DNA of 64,000 bases from Paenibacillus sp. JNUCC32 (GCF_014863545.1 NZ_CP062260.1:6531501-6595500), one strand, 5' to 3'; positions 8,814 to 19,208 are shown, counted from the stretch's first letter. The notes: generated by a model not told the origin, from the sequence alone. Numbers and translations: made by a program.

Positions 8814-9683
8814 ATGATTACCATTGAGCATCTATCAAAAACCTATCGCAAGGGCGCTTGGGCGCTCTTGGATGTTTCATTACAATTGGATAAAGGCATG
8901 ACGGGTCTGCTAGGACCCAATGGCGCCGGCAAAACTACCTTAATGCGCATCCTGGCAACCTTATTGACGCCGACCTCCGGGCAGGTGAGGGTGAACGGAA
9001 TATCCCTTGGACGGCCGGAGGAGATTCGGCAGATGATCGGTTATTTGCCGCAGCATTTTCACATTTACCCGCAGCTGACCGGCAGAGATTATCTGGATTA
9101 TGTGGCGGCCATGAAGGGGATCACGGACCGGAGCGCCAGGCTGAAGGAGATCTCCAGGCTGCTTGAGATGGTCAATCTTCAGGAGAAGGCGGACAAAAAA
9201 GTGCGTACGTACTCGGGGGGCATGAAGCAAAGATTGGGCATAGCCCAAGCGCTGCTCGGTTCCCCGGATATTTTGATCGTAGACGAGCCGACGTCGGGGC
9301 TGGATCCCCAGGAGCGTGTCCGGTTCCGGAATGTGTTAACCCGTTTCAGCATCGACCGGACGGTCCTGTTGTCCACCCATATCGTAGCGGATATCGAGAG
9401 CAACTGCCGTCGCATCGCCGTAATGAACAAGGGGAGATTGGCCATGAACGGCAGCTTGCCCGAACTGCAGGCCTGCGGGAAGGGACAAGTGTGGGAAGCG
9501 GTGATGGGCCATGAAGAATTTGCCTTGATGGATCCCATGTCCGTCGTGTCCACTCGAACGGTACCGGAAGGCGTGCTTTGCCGGTTTATCAGTGCAGCAG
9601 CCCCCGTGACCGGCGCGTTTCCGGCGGATCCGACCCTGGAGGACGGCTATCTGGCTCTGCTGCGGAGGGATCGCCATGCATAA
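8814..9683 (+). CDS. ABC transporter ATP-binding protein
   Basis: A 289-residue ATPase subunit. Walker A is GPNGAGKTT, the signature is YSGGMKQRLGIAQ, Walker B is ILIVDEPTSGLD and the switch His is in LLSTHI. It belongs to the ABC-2 class that partners with separate membrane subunits. The start ATG has AAAGGA upstream. The C-terminal 70 residues form a short regulatory tail. The following gene begins eight bases before this stop, so the products are almost certainly made together as one transporter. The substrate is unknown. Confidence 0.9.
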   Translation: MITIEHLSKTYRKGAWALLDVSLQLDKGMTGLLGPNGAGKTTLMRILATLLTPTSGQVRVNGISLGRPEEIRQMIGYLPQHFHIYPQLTGRDYLDYVAAMKGITDRSARLKEISRLLEMVNLQEKADKKVRTYSGGMKQRLGIAQALLGSPDILIVDEPTSGLDPQERVRFRNVLTRFSIDRTVLLSTHIVADIESNCRRIAVMNKGRLAMNGSLPELQACGKGQVWEAVMGHEEFALMDPMSVVSTRTVPEGVLCRFISAAAPVTGAFPADPTLEDGYLALLRRDRHA

Positions 9684-11877
9684 GTGGTGGAGGCACAGTC
9701 TGTTAGAGCTGCGGCTTTTGTTCGGCAATCCCTTGTTTGCCTCGCTTCCGGTCCTCTACGCGATCCTGTTCATCGTCATCATGCTGCAGGCGGCAAGCGG
9801 AAACGGACCGAATCATAACCTGTATTCGGCTGCGTATTCCTTTCACATGCTGGGTCATACGATGACGCTGGGTCCGACGATGTTAATCGGCATCTTGTCC
9901 ATCCGGCGGGATGTCCGCCGTCGGTCGTTTGAATGGAACCACAGCCTGCCTGTGTCCTTCTTCACCCTGCTGTCGTCGAAATATGCGGTCAGCTTGCTGT
10001 ACTTTTCCCTGTTTACCCTCTCGACGTCGGTTATATTCTATATCCTGTCGGTCAGCCAGGGGATAGCCGGTGATATCGCGATGGTGCATACGATGCAATT
10101 CGCGGTGCAGTATGAGGTTTCCTATATGGTGACGCTCGCGCTAGCGATGCTCCTCGGGGCAAGCATTCCGAACCGGATCGTGTATTTGATCGGTTTCTGT
10201 GCATGGATGTTTGGAACGTTTTTTATGGAAATTTATTTTATCAGCGAATTAAGATGGATGCCGGCCCAAGTGTTTCACCTTAACCAATTCTTCCTTCAAT
10301 CCAATCGGTTTGAATATGAGAATTGGGGGTACGGCCTGCTATCCAAGGATATCCAGCTGTCCCGTTGGTTCGTGCTGGCTTTCACCTTCCTGCTGCTGAC
10401 GGTGTGTTTGTTCTTGTTAAACTCGAAGCGCCCCACGATGCTGAAAAAGGCAGGGTGGCTGGGCGTGCTGGGGGCTGTCGTGTTGACGGCAGCCGCCGCC
10501 GTGCCTTATGGCACGCTTTGGGCGGAACGGTATGCCCAAATTGATGCGAAGCTGGAGGACCCGACGATTTCTTATGTCGATGATCCTGAAAATATAGCCT
10601 TCTATCATGTGTCTTCCTATGACATCAAGCTGAAACGGCTGCCAAACGACGAGCTACGCGTAACGGCGAAGCTAACGATACCGGCCTCCGAAATATCAGG
10701 CATGAGGCAGCTGCCGTTAACCTTGAACCGGATGTTCAAGCTTGAACGTGTCCAACTCCAGGGCATCGACGCTCCTTATCGCAGACAGGGAGAGCGGATA
10801 TCGATCAGGATGGTTGGCGATGCCAAGGGAGGGGACCTTCAAGCCGAGCTGGAATATAGGGGCAAGGTAATGGATTTTATGGCCGGGTACTCCAATGAAG
10901 AATTTGCGGCCTATAGCGTGGGGCCTGAAGTTAAACTGGAGGGGCATATGGCCTGGTATCCGCTTCCCGGTCATCAGGAGGTATATTTAAAGAGTGACAA
11001 CGGAGATCTTTCGTCGAAATACGTTTATCTGGGCTGGGAATTCGGCAAGCTGCGCTATTCTGCCGGAGAGATGAAGCTGGTGGTGGAGGGTTATCCGCAA
11101 CCCTTGTATACGGGAATGAAAGAGCTGGAGCGGAAGCCGGGCTACCAGCGGTTTGAGGACAGGGAGATCGAGCAGAATATCTCTCTGTACGGGGGACAAT
11201 TTTGGAAGGAAATCCACCGGAATGATCTCCCGATTACCATCGTGACAACGCCTTATCTGGAGAAGGCATCCGTATCGCTGCTGAGGGATATGAAAAAGAA
11301 ATATGACTATTTTTCCGAGTGGATACCCGAGTTCAACAGCAGCGTCGAGAAGATCTTGTATTTGGGCCAAGGCTTTGATTACCCTCAGGTGAATCATCGC
11401 CTGATTCTGTCCTCGAACCACTACACCTATAACTTCGCGAACTTGCCCGGCGAATGGATGAACTCGATTCTGTTCGGCAACCAGGGTGCGTTCCATTATA
11501 ATTTTGAGCATCCGGAACGAGACGTACGCGGAAAGATCAGCAGTCTTTTCTGGTATGTATACTACGTAGAGGAGAAAGGGCTTAGCGATAAACAATTAAG
11601 ATCGGCTTACGGAAATCTCCGGTCGGTACAGCAGCTGTTGTTCAAAAACGGAAGCGGGGAGGATCCCCAAAACCAAATAGGCATAAGTATGGCCAGACAG
11701 GTTAGAAAGGCGCTGGAGGAAGGTAGAGGGAATCAGGTCAAAGAGCTGCTGGTGCAGTTTTATGGGCAGGGGCTGATGCTTCCCGACACCGAACGCAACC
11801 CGGCCTTACGACCGGAGAACCCGATCACGTACAAAGAGTGGCAGCAGAAGTGGGATGCCATGATGAATGTCAAATAA
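9676..11877 (+). CDS. ABC-2 type membrane subunit with large C-terminal soluble domain
   Basis: 733 residues. The first roughly 280 hold about seven to eight membrane helices in the manner of ABC-2 permeases, including SLPVLYAILFIVIML and FVLAFTFLLLTVCLFLL. The remaining 450 residues are soluble. The architecture resembles permeases fused to an M1-aminopeptidase-like domain, but I find no HExxH zinc motif, so peptidase activity is unlikely. It overlaps the ATPase gene by eight bases. This pair may act in export or in membrane stress protection. A sigma-factor operon begins 88 bases downstream on the same strand. Confidence 0.75.
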   Translation: MHKWWRHSLLELRLLFGNPLFASLPVLYAILFIVIMLQAASGNGPNHNLYSAAYSFHMLGHTMTLGPTMLIGILSIRRDVRRRSFEWNHSLPVSFFTLLSSKYAVSLLYFSLFTLSTSVIFYILSVSQGIAGDIAMVHTMQFAVQYEVSYMVTLALAMLLGASIPNRIVYLIGFCAWMFGTFFMEIYFISELRWMPAQVFHLNQFFLQSNRFEYENWGYGLLSKDIQLSRWFVLAFTFLLLTVCLFLLNSKRPTMLKKAGWLGVLGAVVLTAAAAVPYGTLWAERYAQIDAKLEDPTISYVDDPENIAFYHVSSYDIKLKRLPNDELRVTAKLTIPASEISGMRQLPLTLNRMFKLERVQLQGIDAPYRRQGERISIRMVGDAKGGDLQAELEYRGKVMDFMAGYSNEEFAAYSVGPEVKLEGHMAWYPLPGHQEVYLKSDNGDLSSKYVYLGWEFGKLRYSAGEMKLVVEGYPQPLYTGMKELERKPGYQRFEDREIEQNISLYGGQFWKEIHRNDLPITIVTTPYLEKASVSLLRDMKKKYDYFSEWIPEFNSSVEKILYLGQGFDYPQVNHRLILSSNHYTYNFANLPGEWMNSILFGNQGAFHYNFEHPERDVRGKISSLFWYVYYVEEKGLSDKQLRSAYGNLRSVQQLLFKNGSGEDPQNQIGISMARQVRKALEEGRGNQVKELLVQFYGQGLMLPDTERNPALRPENPITYKEWQQKWDAMMNVK

Positions 11878-11904
11878 TGACGACTATGCACCTGCACGCG
11901 GTCG

Positions 11905-11929
11905 GTTATAATTGAGAAATAGTTATAAC
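11905..11929 (+). promoter_or_regulatory. Inverted repeat upstream of the ECF sigma gene
   Basis: GTTATAA (11905-11911) and TTATAAC (11923-11929) are perfect 7-bp arms with an 11-base spacer, about 37 bases before the sigma gene start. The left arm also contains a TATAAT-like box. It could be an operator or part of the promoter. Confidence 0.35.
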
Positions 11930-11965
11930 GGAAGATGAGAATGCATGTAGAAAGGGGGGGAAGGC

Positions 11966-12655
11966 ATGATTTCCGATCAGCAGCTGTCCGAACGCATGGC
12001 TGCCGGCGACCAGGAAGCGTTTGAAATGCTGGTGACGAGGTACCATGGTCCGCTGCTCAGTTATACGACCCAGAGGCTGGCCGACAGGCAAAAGGCCCAG
12101 GATATCGTTCAGGAAACCTTTATCCGGCTCATCCGGCATCTGAAGCAGCACGGGACGCTCGAGCATGTTCGCTCCTGGCTGTACCGCGTCGCTCTGAATA
12201 TGTGCAAGGATTATTGGAAAAGCGCATCCTACAGGTCCGAAGGTCTTGCGGGTGAGGAAATGCCGGATGCATACGACCCTGAACCGGGCGCGGAGGAGCT
12301 TGTGGAAAGACAGGAAACTTCCCTCGAAATTGCGGCGTCGCTCGAGACCTTGCCCGATATACAACAGGAAGTCATATCGCTTCGGTTCTTTCATGACCTG
12401 AAGCTGCAGGAAATCGCCGACCTGGTCGACCTCCCCTTGAGTACGGTCAAAACGCATTTATATAACGGCTTGAGAAAGCTGAAGAAAACATTGTCCATGG
12501 AGCATTCCGATTTGGTTCCCGTCCATTCGTCCCGAAGGACGCGGGAGAAAAGTCCTCAGGAACAGGTACGGAACCGCTCCAAGTCGGAAGAGTCTGATTC
12601 GCAGAGCAAAGTAAAAGAAAGTGAGGTGTATCTCCATGGATCATCCATTCGATAA
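11966..12655 (+). CDS. ECF-type RNA polymerase sigma factor
   Basis: 229 residues. Region 2 covers about residues 10-85 (DQEAFEMLVTRYHGPLLSY, QDIVQETFIRLIRHL, RSWLYRVALNMCKDYWK) and region 4 about residues 110-170 (LPDIQQEVISLRFFHDLKLQEIADL, PLSTVKTHLYNGLRKLKKTL). A basic, Ser/Glu-rich tail of about 55 residues follows and is unusual for the family. GGGGGG lies upstream of the ATG. The next gene starts inside its 3' end, so the sigma factor is coupled to an ABC module. There is no separate anti-sigma gene; the next product may take that role. Confidence 0.92.
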   Translation: MISDQQLSERMAAGDQEAFEMLVTRYHGPLLSYTTQRLADRQKAQDIVQETFIRLIRHLKQHGTLEHVRSWLYRVALNMCKDYWKSASYRSEGLAGEEMPDAYDPEPGAEELVERQETSLEIAASLETLPDIQQEVISLRFFHDLKLQEIADLVDLPLSTVKTHLYNGLRKLKKTLSMEHSDLVPVHSSRRTREKSPQEQVRNRSKSEESDSQSKVKESEVYLHGSSIR

Positions 12656-13478
12656 TGAATTGAGAAGACTTGAAGACGAGCTTCGCGGCCCGCTCAGACG
12701 CGCGGCTCTTCCGTCGCCGACGCCGGATGAGACGGCCCAGCTCATCGCGTCCCTTCAGGGGGAGTTCAATCAGCTCCGGATTGAGCCCGAGTCTCCCAAG
12801 CTGGATTTTAATCCGCAGGTCGACCCGCCCTCATTGAAACAGATCCTTCGGAGCCAGATTCGATTGAATCAAAGATCCATTCTGCTCACGGCAGGCGCGG
12901 TATTCTGCATGCTGGTCATGCTGATCGATCCGGAATATCCGCTTGATCAATTTGCCGGATTGCCCGGCGGCATTTTTCCATTGATTACCCCTCTGCTGCT
13001 GATCGTATCGATGCTGTTCAGCAGCCGAACCTGGGATAAAGGGATGCGGGCAGTGGAGACGCTGACCCCTTACCCGCCGGCACTGGTCTTGTATACCCGC
13101 CTGCTTCTCGTGACGGGCATCGTCGTCGGAATGGCCTTGCTCAGTACCCTTGCGCTCGGGCTTCGATCCATCCAAGCAGAATCCTCCCGCTTTTTATTCG
13201 GACCGTTTATTCTGGAGTGGATGGGCATTCTGCTGGTGACGGGAGGGGCCGCGATGTATATGCTGTTTCGCAAAGGCATGGTCTATTCGCTGATCTCGGC
13301 GGTGTTGGTGTACGGCATGTGGATCGTGATACAGGGCCAAATCGTGGACCACGGCGTTTCCATGAGCGGCAAGATGCTGACGGACATGTCCCTGCTTGTG
13401 ATCGGCTTGATTCTGCTGATTTCTTCCTACGGACGCAGCTTGAAGCTGAACGGAGCCTGGAGATTGGCGAATGATTAG
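12636..13478 (+). CDS. Membrane protein of the sigma/ABC module (possible anti-sigma plus permease)
   Basis: 280 residues. The first roughly 90 are charged and cytoplasmic (FDNELRRLEDELRGPLRRAA, a Pro-rich linker, then LIASLQGEF). Six hydrophobic helices follow (about 85-105, 112-135, 155-175, 190-215, 220-240, 250-265). I chose the ATG at 12636, which has GAGGTG seven bases upstream, over the GTG at 12621. It starts inside the sigma gene and overlaps the following ATPase gene by eight bases. The N-tail is placed to act as an anti-sigma segment, with the membrane part serving as the permease of the ABC module. That dual role is inferred. Confidence 0.75.
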   Translation: MDHPFDNELRRLEDELRGPLRRAALPSPTPDETAQLIASLQGEFNQLRIEPESPKLDFNPQVDPPSLKQILRSQIRLNQRSILLTAGAVFCMLVMLIDPEYPLDQFAGLPGGIFPLITPLLLIVSMLFSSRTWDKGMRAVETLTPYPPALVLYTRLLLVTGIVVGMALLSTLALGLRSIQAESSRFLFGPFILEWMGILLVTGGAAMYMLFRKGMVYSLISAVLVYGMWIVIQGQIVDHGVSMSGKMLTDMSLLVIGLILLISSYGRSLKLNGAWRLAND

Positions 13479-14328
13479 GCTGGAAGGACTGGAACGGCAG
13501 GCAGGCACGTACCGGCTTGAAATCGAGAAAGCGGAGATTCAATCCGGCCTGAACCTCATCGTGGGGGCGAACGGCGCCGGAAAAACAACCCTGATCGAGC
13601 TGCTGACCACGCTGCAGGCACCCGATGCAGGCGAGATCCTGTACAGCGGGCGCAGGGCAGGGGATCATTTGCCGCTGATCCGCAGTCAAATCGGGTATGT
13701 TCCGGCGGATATCGAGCTGTATGGAGATATGAAGGTCGGCAAGCTGCTGACCTATATGGCCGAATTGAAGGGCGTGTTTAACCCGGAGGCTATTGACAGG
13801 CTGATGGCGGACTTTCGGCTGGAGCCTTTCCGCAAGAGCAAGGTCAAGAATTTGTCGCAAGGGGTGCAGCGGCGCATTGCCGTCGTACAAGCGCTGTTGG
13901 CCTCGCCGTCTTTTCTGTTCTTGGATGAGCCTTTGAACGGCATGGACGCGGAGGAGCGCAAATTTCTCATCACGTATCTGACCAAATACGCCCGGGGCCG
14001 TATGGTGATCGTTGCGGCCCACGAGCTGAACGAATGGGAAGAGGCTGCGGATACCGTGATCTGGATACACCGCGGCCGCCTCCGGTTTATCGGTTCGCCG
14101 ACCCAATGGAAGCTGAATGTGGCCTCCAGCGTCTGGGAAGGCGAGATCGATTTGGAAGACTTCGAGCGGATACCGCAGGAGCTGCTGATTCATTTTCAAA
14201 TGACGGAGCATCGGATGAGAGTCAGGCTGATGGGGAAAAAGCAGCCGGGTCCCGAGTTCATGGAGAAGGCGCCTACACTGGAGGACACCTTTTTCCTACA
14301 TATGAACGCCTTAGCCAGACGCGGGTGA
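13471..14328 (+). CDS. ABC transporter ATP-binding protein
   Basis: 285 residues with Walker A GANGAGKTT, a modified signature NLSQGVQRRIAV (LSQGV in place of LSGGQ), Walker B FLFLDEPLNGMD and the switch His in VAAHELNEWEE. It begins inside the preceding membrane-protein gene, giving a three-gene unit of sigma factor, membrane protein and ATPase. This layout recalls the B. subtilis sigY-yxlCDEFG operon, where an ECF sigma factor is encoded with an ABC transporter. The substrate is unknown. A clear terminator follows. Confidence 0.9.
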   Translation: MIRLEGLERQAGTYRLEIEKAEIQSGLNLIVGANGAGKTTLIELLTTLQAPDAGEILYSGRRAGDHLPLIRSQIGYVPADIELYGDMKVGKLLTYMAELKGVFNPEAIDRLMADFRLEPFRKSKVKNLSQGVQRRIAVVQALLASPSFLFLDEPLNGMDAEERKFLITYLTKYARGRMVIVAAHELNEWEEAADTVIWIHRGRLRFIGSPTQWKLNVASSVWEGEIDLEDFERIPQELLIHFQMTEHRMRVRLMGKKQPGPEFMEKAPTLEDTFFLHMNALARRG

Positions 14329-14345
14329 GTATAGCTTGGATCATG

Positions 14346-14379
14346 AAAAATCATCGCCTTCATTCGGGCGATGATTTTT
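14346..14379. terminator. Bidirectional intrinsic terminator
   Basis: The arms AAAAATCATCGCC and GGCGATGATTTTT form a long stem with A/T ends, between the ABC operon and the convergent small membrane-protein gene. Confidence 0.85.
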
Positions 14380-14403
14380 GCGTTTTCATTCGTTTAAATT
14401 CGC

Positions 14404-14661
14404 CTACTTGGTCGGTTTTCCGCTCTTATGCCTCCAATTATAAATCCACGAGGCAACCATGGTGGAAGGCAAAAACAAGACTTGCGTATTGTAGTGGAGC
14501 TGTTCTTCCTGAAAGGACATATTGTTGTAATACGTTTCCTGATTGGTCCCCTGCCTTCGGGGATCTTCCTTTAACGCTGCAATATACCGGTACTGTACGG
14601 GAATCATGATCAGGAATACGGCTAGCAGAACGCCTGCAAAGATCCAGATCATAGAGCTCAT
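14404..14661 (-). CDS. Small membrane protein, 85 aa
   Basis: An N-terminal hydrophobic helix (MIWIFAGVLLAVFLIMIPVQY) is followed by a polar region with NQETYYNN and a second weakly hydrophobic stretch (VLFLPSTMVASWIYNW). It ends with a basic tail. A ribosome site (AAGGAG) precedes the ATG on the minus strand. It may belong to the small DUF3949-type membrane proteins of Bacillales, but I am not certain. No partner gene is adjacent. Confidence 0.65.
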   Translation of the reverse strand: MSSMIWIFAGVLLAVFLIMIPVQYRYIAALKEDPRRQGTNQETYYNNMSFQEEQLHYNTQVLFLPSTMVASWIYNWRHKSGKPTK

Positions 14662-14901
14662 AAGGTCACGCTCCTTTGGTTTATCGTATATGGAAAGCCA
14701 TATTAATATACACTACGTATAAATATCGGAATGGATTCAAATATGTACCATTTGAACGCCCGCCATGCCGACTTTATCTATCGAAAGCCAATCATCCGTT
14801 TCAGAACAGGGTAAGGAAGGGTAGGCACGGTGCGCGTCATCGTTGAACGGCGGCAAGCGACTGTGGCATGGAAGGATGAATTCGGAAGGGAGCGAGAAAT
14901 C

Positions 14902-15729
14902 ATGGGAACCGTAAGTAAACAGGGAACGGAGAAGGTGGCGCTGGTAACGGGCGCTGGCGCGGGAATCGGACGAGGCATTGCCAAGGTGCTGGCTGAAAAA
15001 GGCTACCGGCTGGCGATGACCTACAATTCCAGCAAAGAAGGGATCGTGGATGTAGCGGAGGACATCGGCCATACCTATGGCAAGGAGCCGCTTATTATTC
15101 AGAGCGATTTAACCGTTCGCAGCGAAGCGGAGAATACGATACGAAAGACGCTGGAGGAATTCGGCCGGATCGATTTGCTGGTGAACAATGCCGGTATCGG
15201 TCTATACGACGAGTTGACGGAGCTTGAAGAGGATGCGCTGGACATGACGATGCATCTTGATTTCCGGGCGCCGATGCTGCTCAGCAAATATGCGGTTCGG
15301 GAGATGATCGCCCAAGGAATTCCGGGAAACGTCATTTTCATTACGTCCTCCCGGGGAGAGAGAGCCTATCCGAAGGACAGCATCTACGGCGGCATGAAGG
15401 CGGCGCTGATCCGCGCGGCGCAATCGCTGGCGCTGGAATGGGCGCCGCATGGCATCCGGGTGAACTGCGTCGCTCCGGGTGCGACGGTTCACAAGCCGGA
15501 GCAATCGGCGGAGGAAGAGCCGCTTGGCAGCAAAATCCCACTGGGGCGAATGGGGACGCCGTCGGACATCGGGGAAGCCATCGCTTGGCTGTGCTCGGAT
15601 GCGGCTTCCTACATTACCGGCATTAACCTTCGTATTGACGGCGGCCTGATCTTGCCGGGCATGCCCGAGGATACGTCCCCGGAAGCCGGATATGGATGGG
15701 GTAAAGTTTATCAAGAGGAGAAGGAATGA
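14902..15729 (+). CDS. Short-chain dehydrogenase/reductase
   Basis: 275 residues of the classical SDR fold. The cofactor motif is VTGAGAGIGRG, the NNAG motif is in LLVNNAGIG, the catalytic Ser is in FITSSRGE, and the YxxxK pair is in IYGGMKAAL. The C-terminal IDGGL motif is also present. I chose the ATG at 14902 (GGGAG nine bases upstream), which gives the usual short lead before the glycine motif. A GTG at 14830 also has a GGAAGGG site and would add 24 residues. The substrate is unknown; the motifs fit glucose dehydrogenase or 3-oxoacyl reductase-like enzymes. Confidence 0.88.
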   Translation: MGTVSKQGTEKVALVTGAGAGIGRGIAKVLAEKGYRLAMTYNSSKEGIVDVAEDIGHTYGKEPLIIQSDLTVRSEAENTIRKTLEEFGRIDLLVNNAGIGLYDELTELEEDALDMTMHLDFRAPMLLSKYAVREMIAQGIPGNVIFITSSRGERAYPKDSIYGGMKAALIRAAQSLALEWAPHGIRVNCVAPGATVHKPEQSAEEEPLGSKIPLGRMGTPSDIGEAIAWLCSDAASYITGINLRIDGGLILPGMPEDTSPEAGYGWGKVYQEEKE

Positions 15730-15806
15730 AGGGGTTTTCAAACCTCATGCAAAATAAAATATTATATTCCGATGAAATTAGTTGGGTATCACTCTTTTCA
15801 AACGAA

Positions 15807-17172
<1,366 letters not shown>

Positions 17173-17204
17173 GACAATCCTGCTATATCGATAGGTAAGA
17201 CAAA

Positions 17205-17240
17205 GGGCGCTTTCCCTCTTGGGGGAAGGCGCCCTATTTT
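17205..17240 (+). terminator. Intrinsic terminator after metY
   Basis: GGGCGC-TTTCCC pairs with GGGGAAGGCGCCC and is followed by TATTTTT. Confidence 0.85.
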
Positions 17241-17258
17241 TGTGATGCCACACGGCAG

Positions 17259-17873
17259 TTACCCCGTTGATTCGATGTAGTCGATCCAGGGATGACCTTC
17301 CGGAAATTCCGTGCGGAGCGATTGGGCCAGCCACTCTATAGCCTCATGGTCCAGGGTGGGGAGGACCGTCCTGAAATCCCGCTCGTCTTTGTCGCGGATG
17401 TTCCTGCTGCCTCCTTTACACAGGAGTTGTATTTCCGGCTTCAGGTAGGGGATTCCTTGGTCTGTCTTCAACAAGATATCGCGAAGCGGTCTTCGGATCG
17501 ACGGTTGTCGGTGATAGACCCAGCAATCCTGTTCGGTTTCCGTCAACATGAGCTGGAATGCAAATGGAGCTTTGGCATCCTTACTGACCCACACATCCCC
17601 GACGGAATGCAGATACTCGCCTTCTTCCCATAACGACAAGGTTCCTTGATCGGCTTTGTACAGCGTCCATTCTTTGGTTAAGGCGGCATAAACATCGGCC
17701 TGCTCTTCGCGATGGATCAGGATATCGGTATCGCTGTGTTCTCTGGTCTGCTCTCCCAAATGCAAATCTAACGCCCATCCTCCTGCGATATACCAATGAA
17801 CAGGGATTTCCGCAAAAATCCCGGCAGCCTCCGATACGCTGACGGGTTCCCAATGGTCATAATCGGTTCGCAT
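17259..17873 (-). CDS. Nucleotidyltransferase-like protein (aminoglycoside adenylyltransferase-like fold)
   Basis: 204 residues. The segment WYIAGGWALDLHLGEQTREHSDTDILI has the GG...D.D pattern of the polymerase-beta-type nucleotidyltransferases found in ANT(2'')- and lincosamide-type enzymes. The ATG has AGAGGAGG upstream on the minus strand; the open frame extends further but without another site. The rest of the chain (LMLTETEQDCWVYHRQPSIR, RDKDERDF) fits this class of unassigned resistance-like proteins. Whether it modifies any drug is not shown. It is divergent from the gene at 18061. Confidence 0.75.
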   Translation of the reverse strand: MRTDYDHWEPVSVSEAAGIFAEIPVHWYIAGGWALDLHLGEQTREHSDTDILIHREEQADVYAALTKEWTLYKADQGTLSLWEEGEYLHSVGDVWVSKDAKAPFAFQLMLTETEQDCWVYHRQPSIRRPLRDILLKTDQGIPYLKPEIQLLCKGGSRNIRDKDERDFRTVLPTLDHEAIEWLAQSLRTEFPEGHPWIDYIESTG

Positions 17874-18060
17874 GTCTCTTCCTCCTCTTTGTTCTCTCGC
17901 TTCGGTCCGTTCCTCCATTATAAATGGTTGGGAAATGGTCGGGGGTGGATATTTTTTCGATCTGTGTTTATCCCGTGCGCTGTATATTTCCAAATGTTTC
18001 ATAATAACCTGTAAAGAAGCGTTTATCCAATTCAAGGTGAAAGGGAGTAGAAGGATAACC

Positions 18061-19170
18061 ATGACGGAAAGGCATTGGGGAGCAGGCAGTGAATTGGGAG
18101 AGCGTTTATGGGAAGATAAGAAGTTTATCGGAGCAGAGGACATCACGGCAAACGATTTTTCTCCCGAGACGGATCTGCTGAAGCATTTTGCTATGGCAGG
18201 AGGAGTCACCCATGAGGAGGTATTGCTGTTACTGGCATCGCCCGACGACATTGAAGAAGCCCTCAGGGTTTCGGGGATTCGTCATAACGGCACGGACAGA
18301 CCTTCCTTGACCCGACTGCTGGGGTGGAGTGACAGGAACCGAAGACTGAAAGTCATGAGCCGATCCGCGGATCCTGAATCCATAACACGTGATCTCGAGC
18401 AGGGTGCTCAGGGAATCGGACTGATACGCGGTGAGGATGCTTTGCAGCATGGCCTGCTGCAGGAGGTATATTCGGCATGGCTGAATTCACGGAGCGCGGA
18501 GAAGAGCGCTTTGTTGAGACGGAGACTCATTATGTTATGGGTGACGTATTGGGTGTCGGTGTTTCAAGCGGCAGCCGGAGCCCGATGCGCGATCAGTTTG
18601 CTGCAAGATGCCCGGCTTTCCAATACGATGGATTTGCGCGAGGCGCAGGATGCTCAGCTCGAGTCCTTGTTCCGGGCGATGGAGCAGTGCGGGGCGGAAG
18701 GCATAGACTGCCATTTAGAGCTGTTGGCTGTGCGTCCGGCACATGCGGATGAGTTTATATCGATCCATAATTTTATCGAAGAAGTGGCGGAGCAGACCTT
18801 GATGGATCAGAAGCGTTTTGTCCGAATCCGCTACGGGGCGCTGCTTGGCGAAGGAATGAGCCCGTCGGTTGCGGCGGAGATTGCCCGTTTGGCCGATGTG
18901 CTGGTATTCGATTGCGAAGGCATAGGGAATTACGAATCGTCGGATGAAGCAGGTCAGAAGGTCTCGGCGTTCTCGGAGATGATCAGTCGAATCAGACGAA
19001 CGAAGCCGCAGTTGACGCTCCGGATCAATGGCGTGGGCACTGCGGATTTGCGGATGGTGTACCGGCAGGGCATACACGAGGTATGCTGTCATCCTTCGGA
19101 ACTTGCGGCCATACGGATAACCGGTGCAAGATTGGAAATGCGGCGCAGATGTTCCACGATCGTCGATTAA
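18061..19170 (+). CDS. PEP-utilising-enzyme TIM-barrel-like protein (degenerate PPDK C-terminal domain)
   Basis: 370 residues. Residues 100-125 (SRSADPESITRDLEQGAQGIGLIRGED) resemble the start of the C-terminal barrel of pyruvate phosphate dikinase and PEP synthase (A.TP.DA..A...GA.GIGLCRTEHM). Later segments also follow that domain (RIRYGALLGEGMSPSVAAEIARLADVLVFDC and the terminal VCCHPSELAAIRI, with Cys342/Cys343 near the catalytic Cys). The phosphohistidine and ATP-grasp domains are absent, and the CRTEHM and CGEHGGDP motifs are altered. It is probably a stand-alone, non-canonical relative. GGGAG precedes the ATG. A terminator follows. The role is unknown. Confidence 0.6.
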   Translation: MTERHWGAGSELGERLWEDKKFIGAEDITANDFSPETDLLKHFAMAGGVTHEEVLLLLASPDDIEEALRVSGIRHNGTDRPSLTRLLGWSDRNRRLKVMSRSADPESITRDLEQGAQGIGLIRGEDALQHGLLQEVYSAWLNSRSAEKSALLRRRLIMLWVTYWVSVFQAAAGARCAISLLQDARLSNTMDLREAQDAQLESLFRAMEQCGAEGIDCHLELLAVRPAHADEFISIHNFIEEVAEQTLMDQKRFVRIRYGALLGEGMSPSVAAEIARLADVLVFDCEGIGNYESSDEAGQKVSAFSEMISRIRRTKPQLTLRINGVGTADLRMVYRQGIHEVCCHPSELAAIRITGARLEMRRRCSTIVD

Positions 19171-19208
19171 GGGAATGAGAGCGCTTTATACGGTTTGGTT
19201 CATAAGAG

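Noticed and set aside
9676..11877. Active M1 aminopeptidase fused to the ABC permease
   Set aside because: No HExxH motif is present in the C-terminal domain.
17259..17873. Confirmed aminoglycoside or lincosamide resistance gene
   Set aside because: Only the fold motif is visible. Many chromosomal proteins of this class have no resistance activity, so no drug was assigned.
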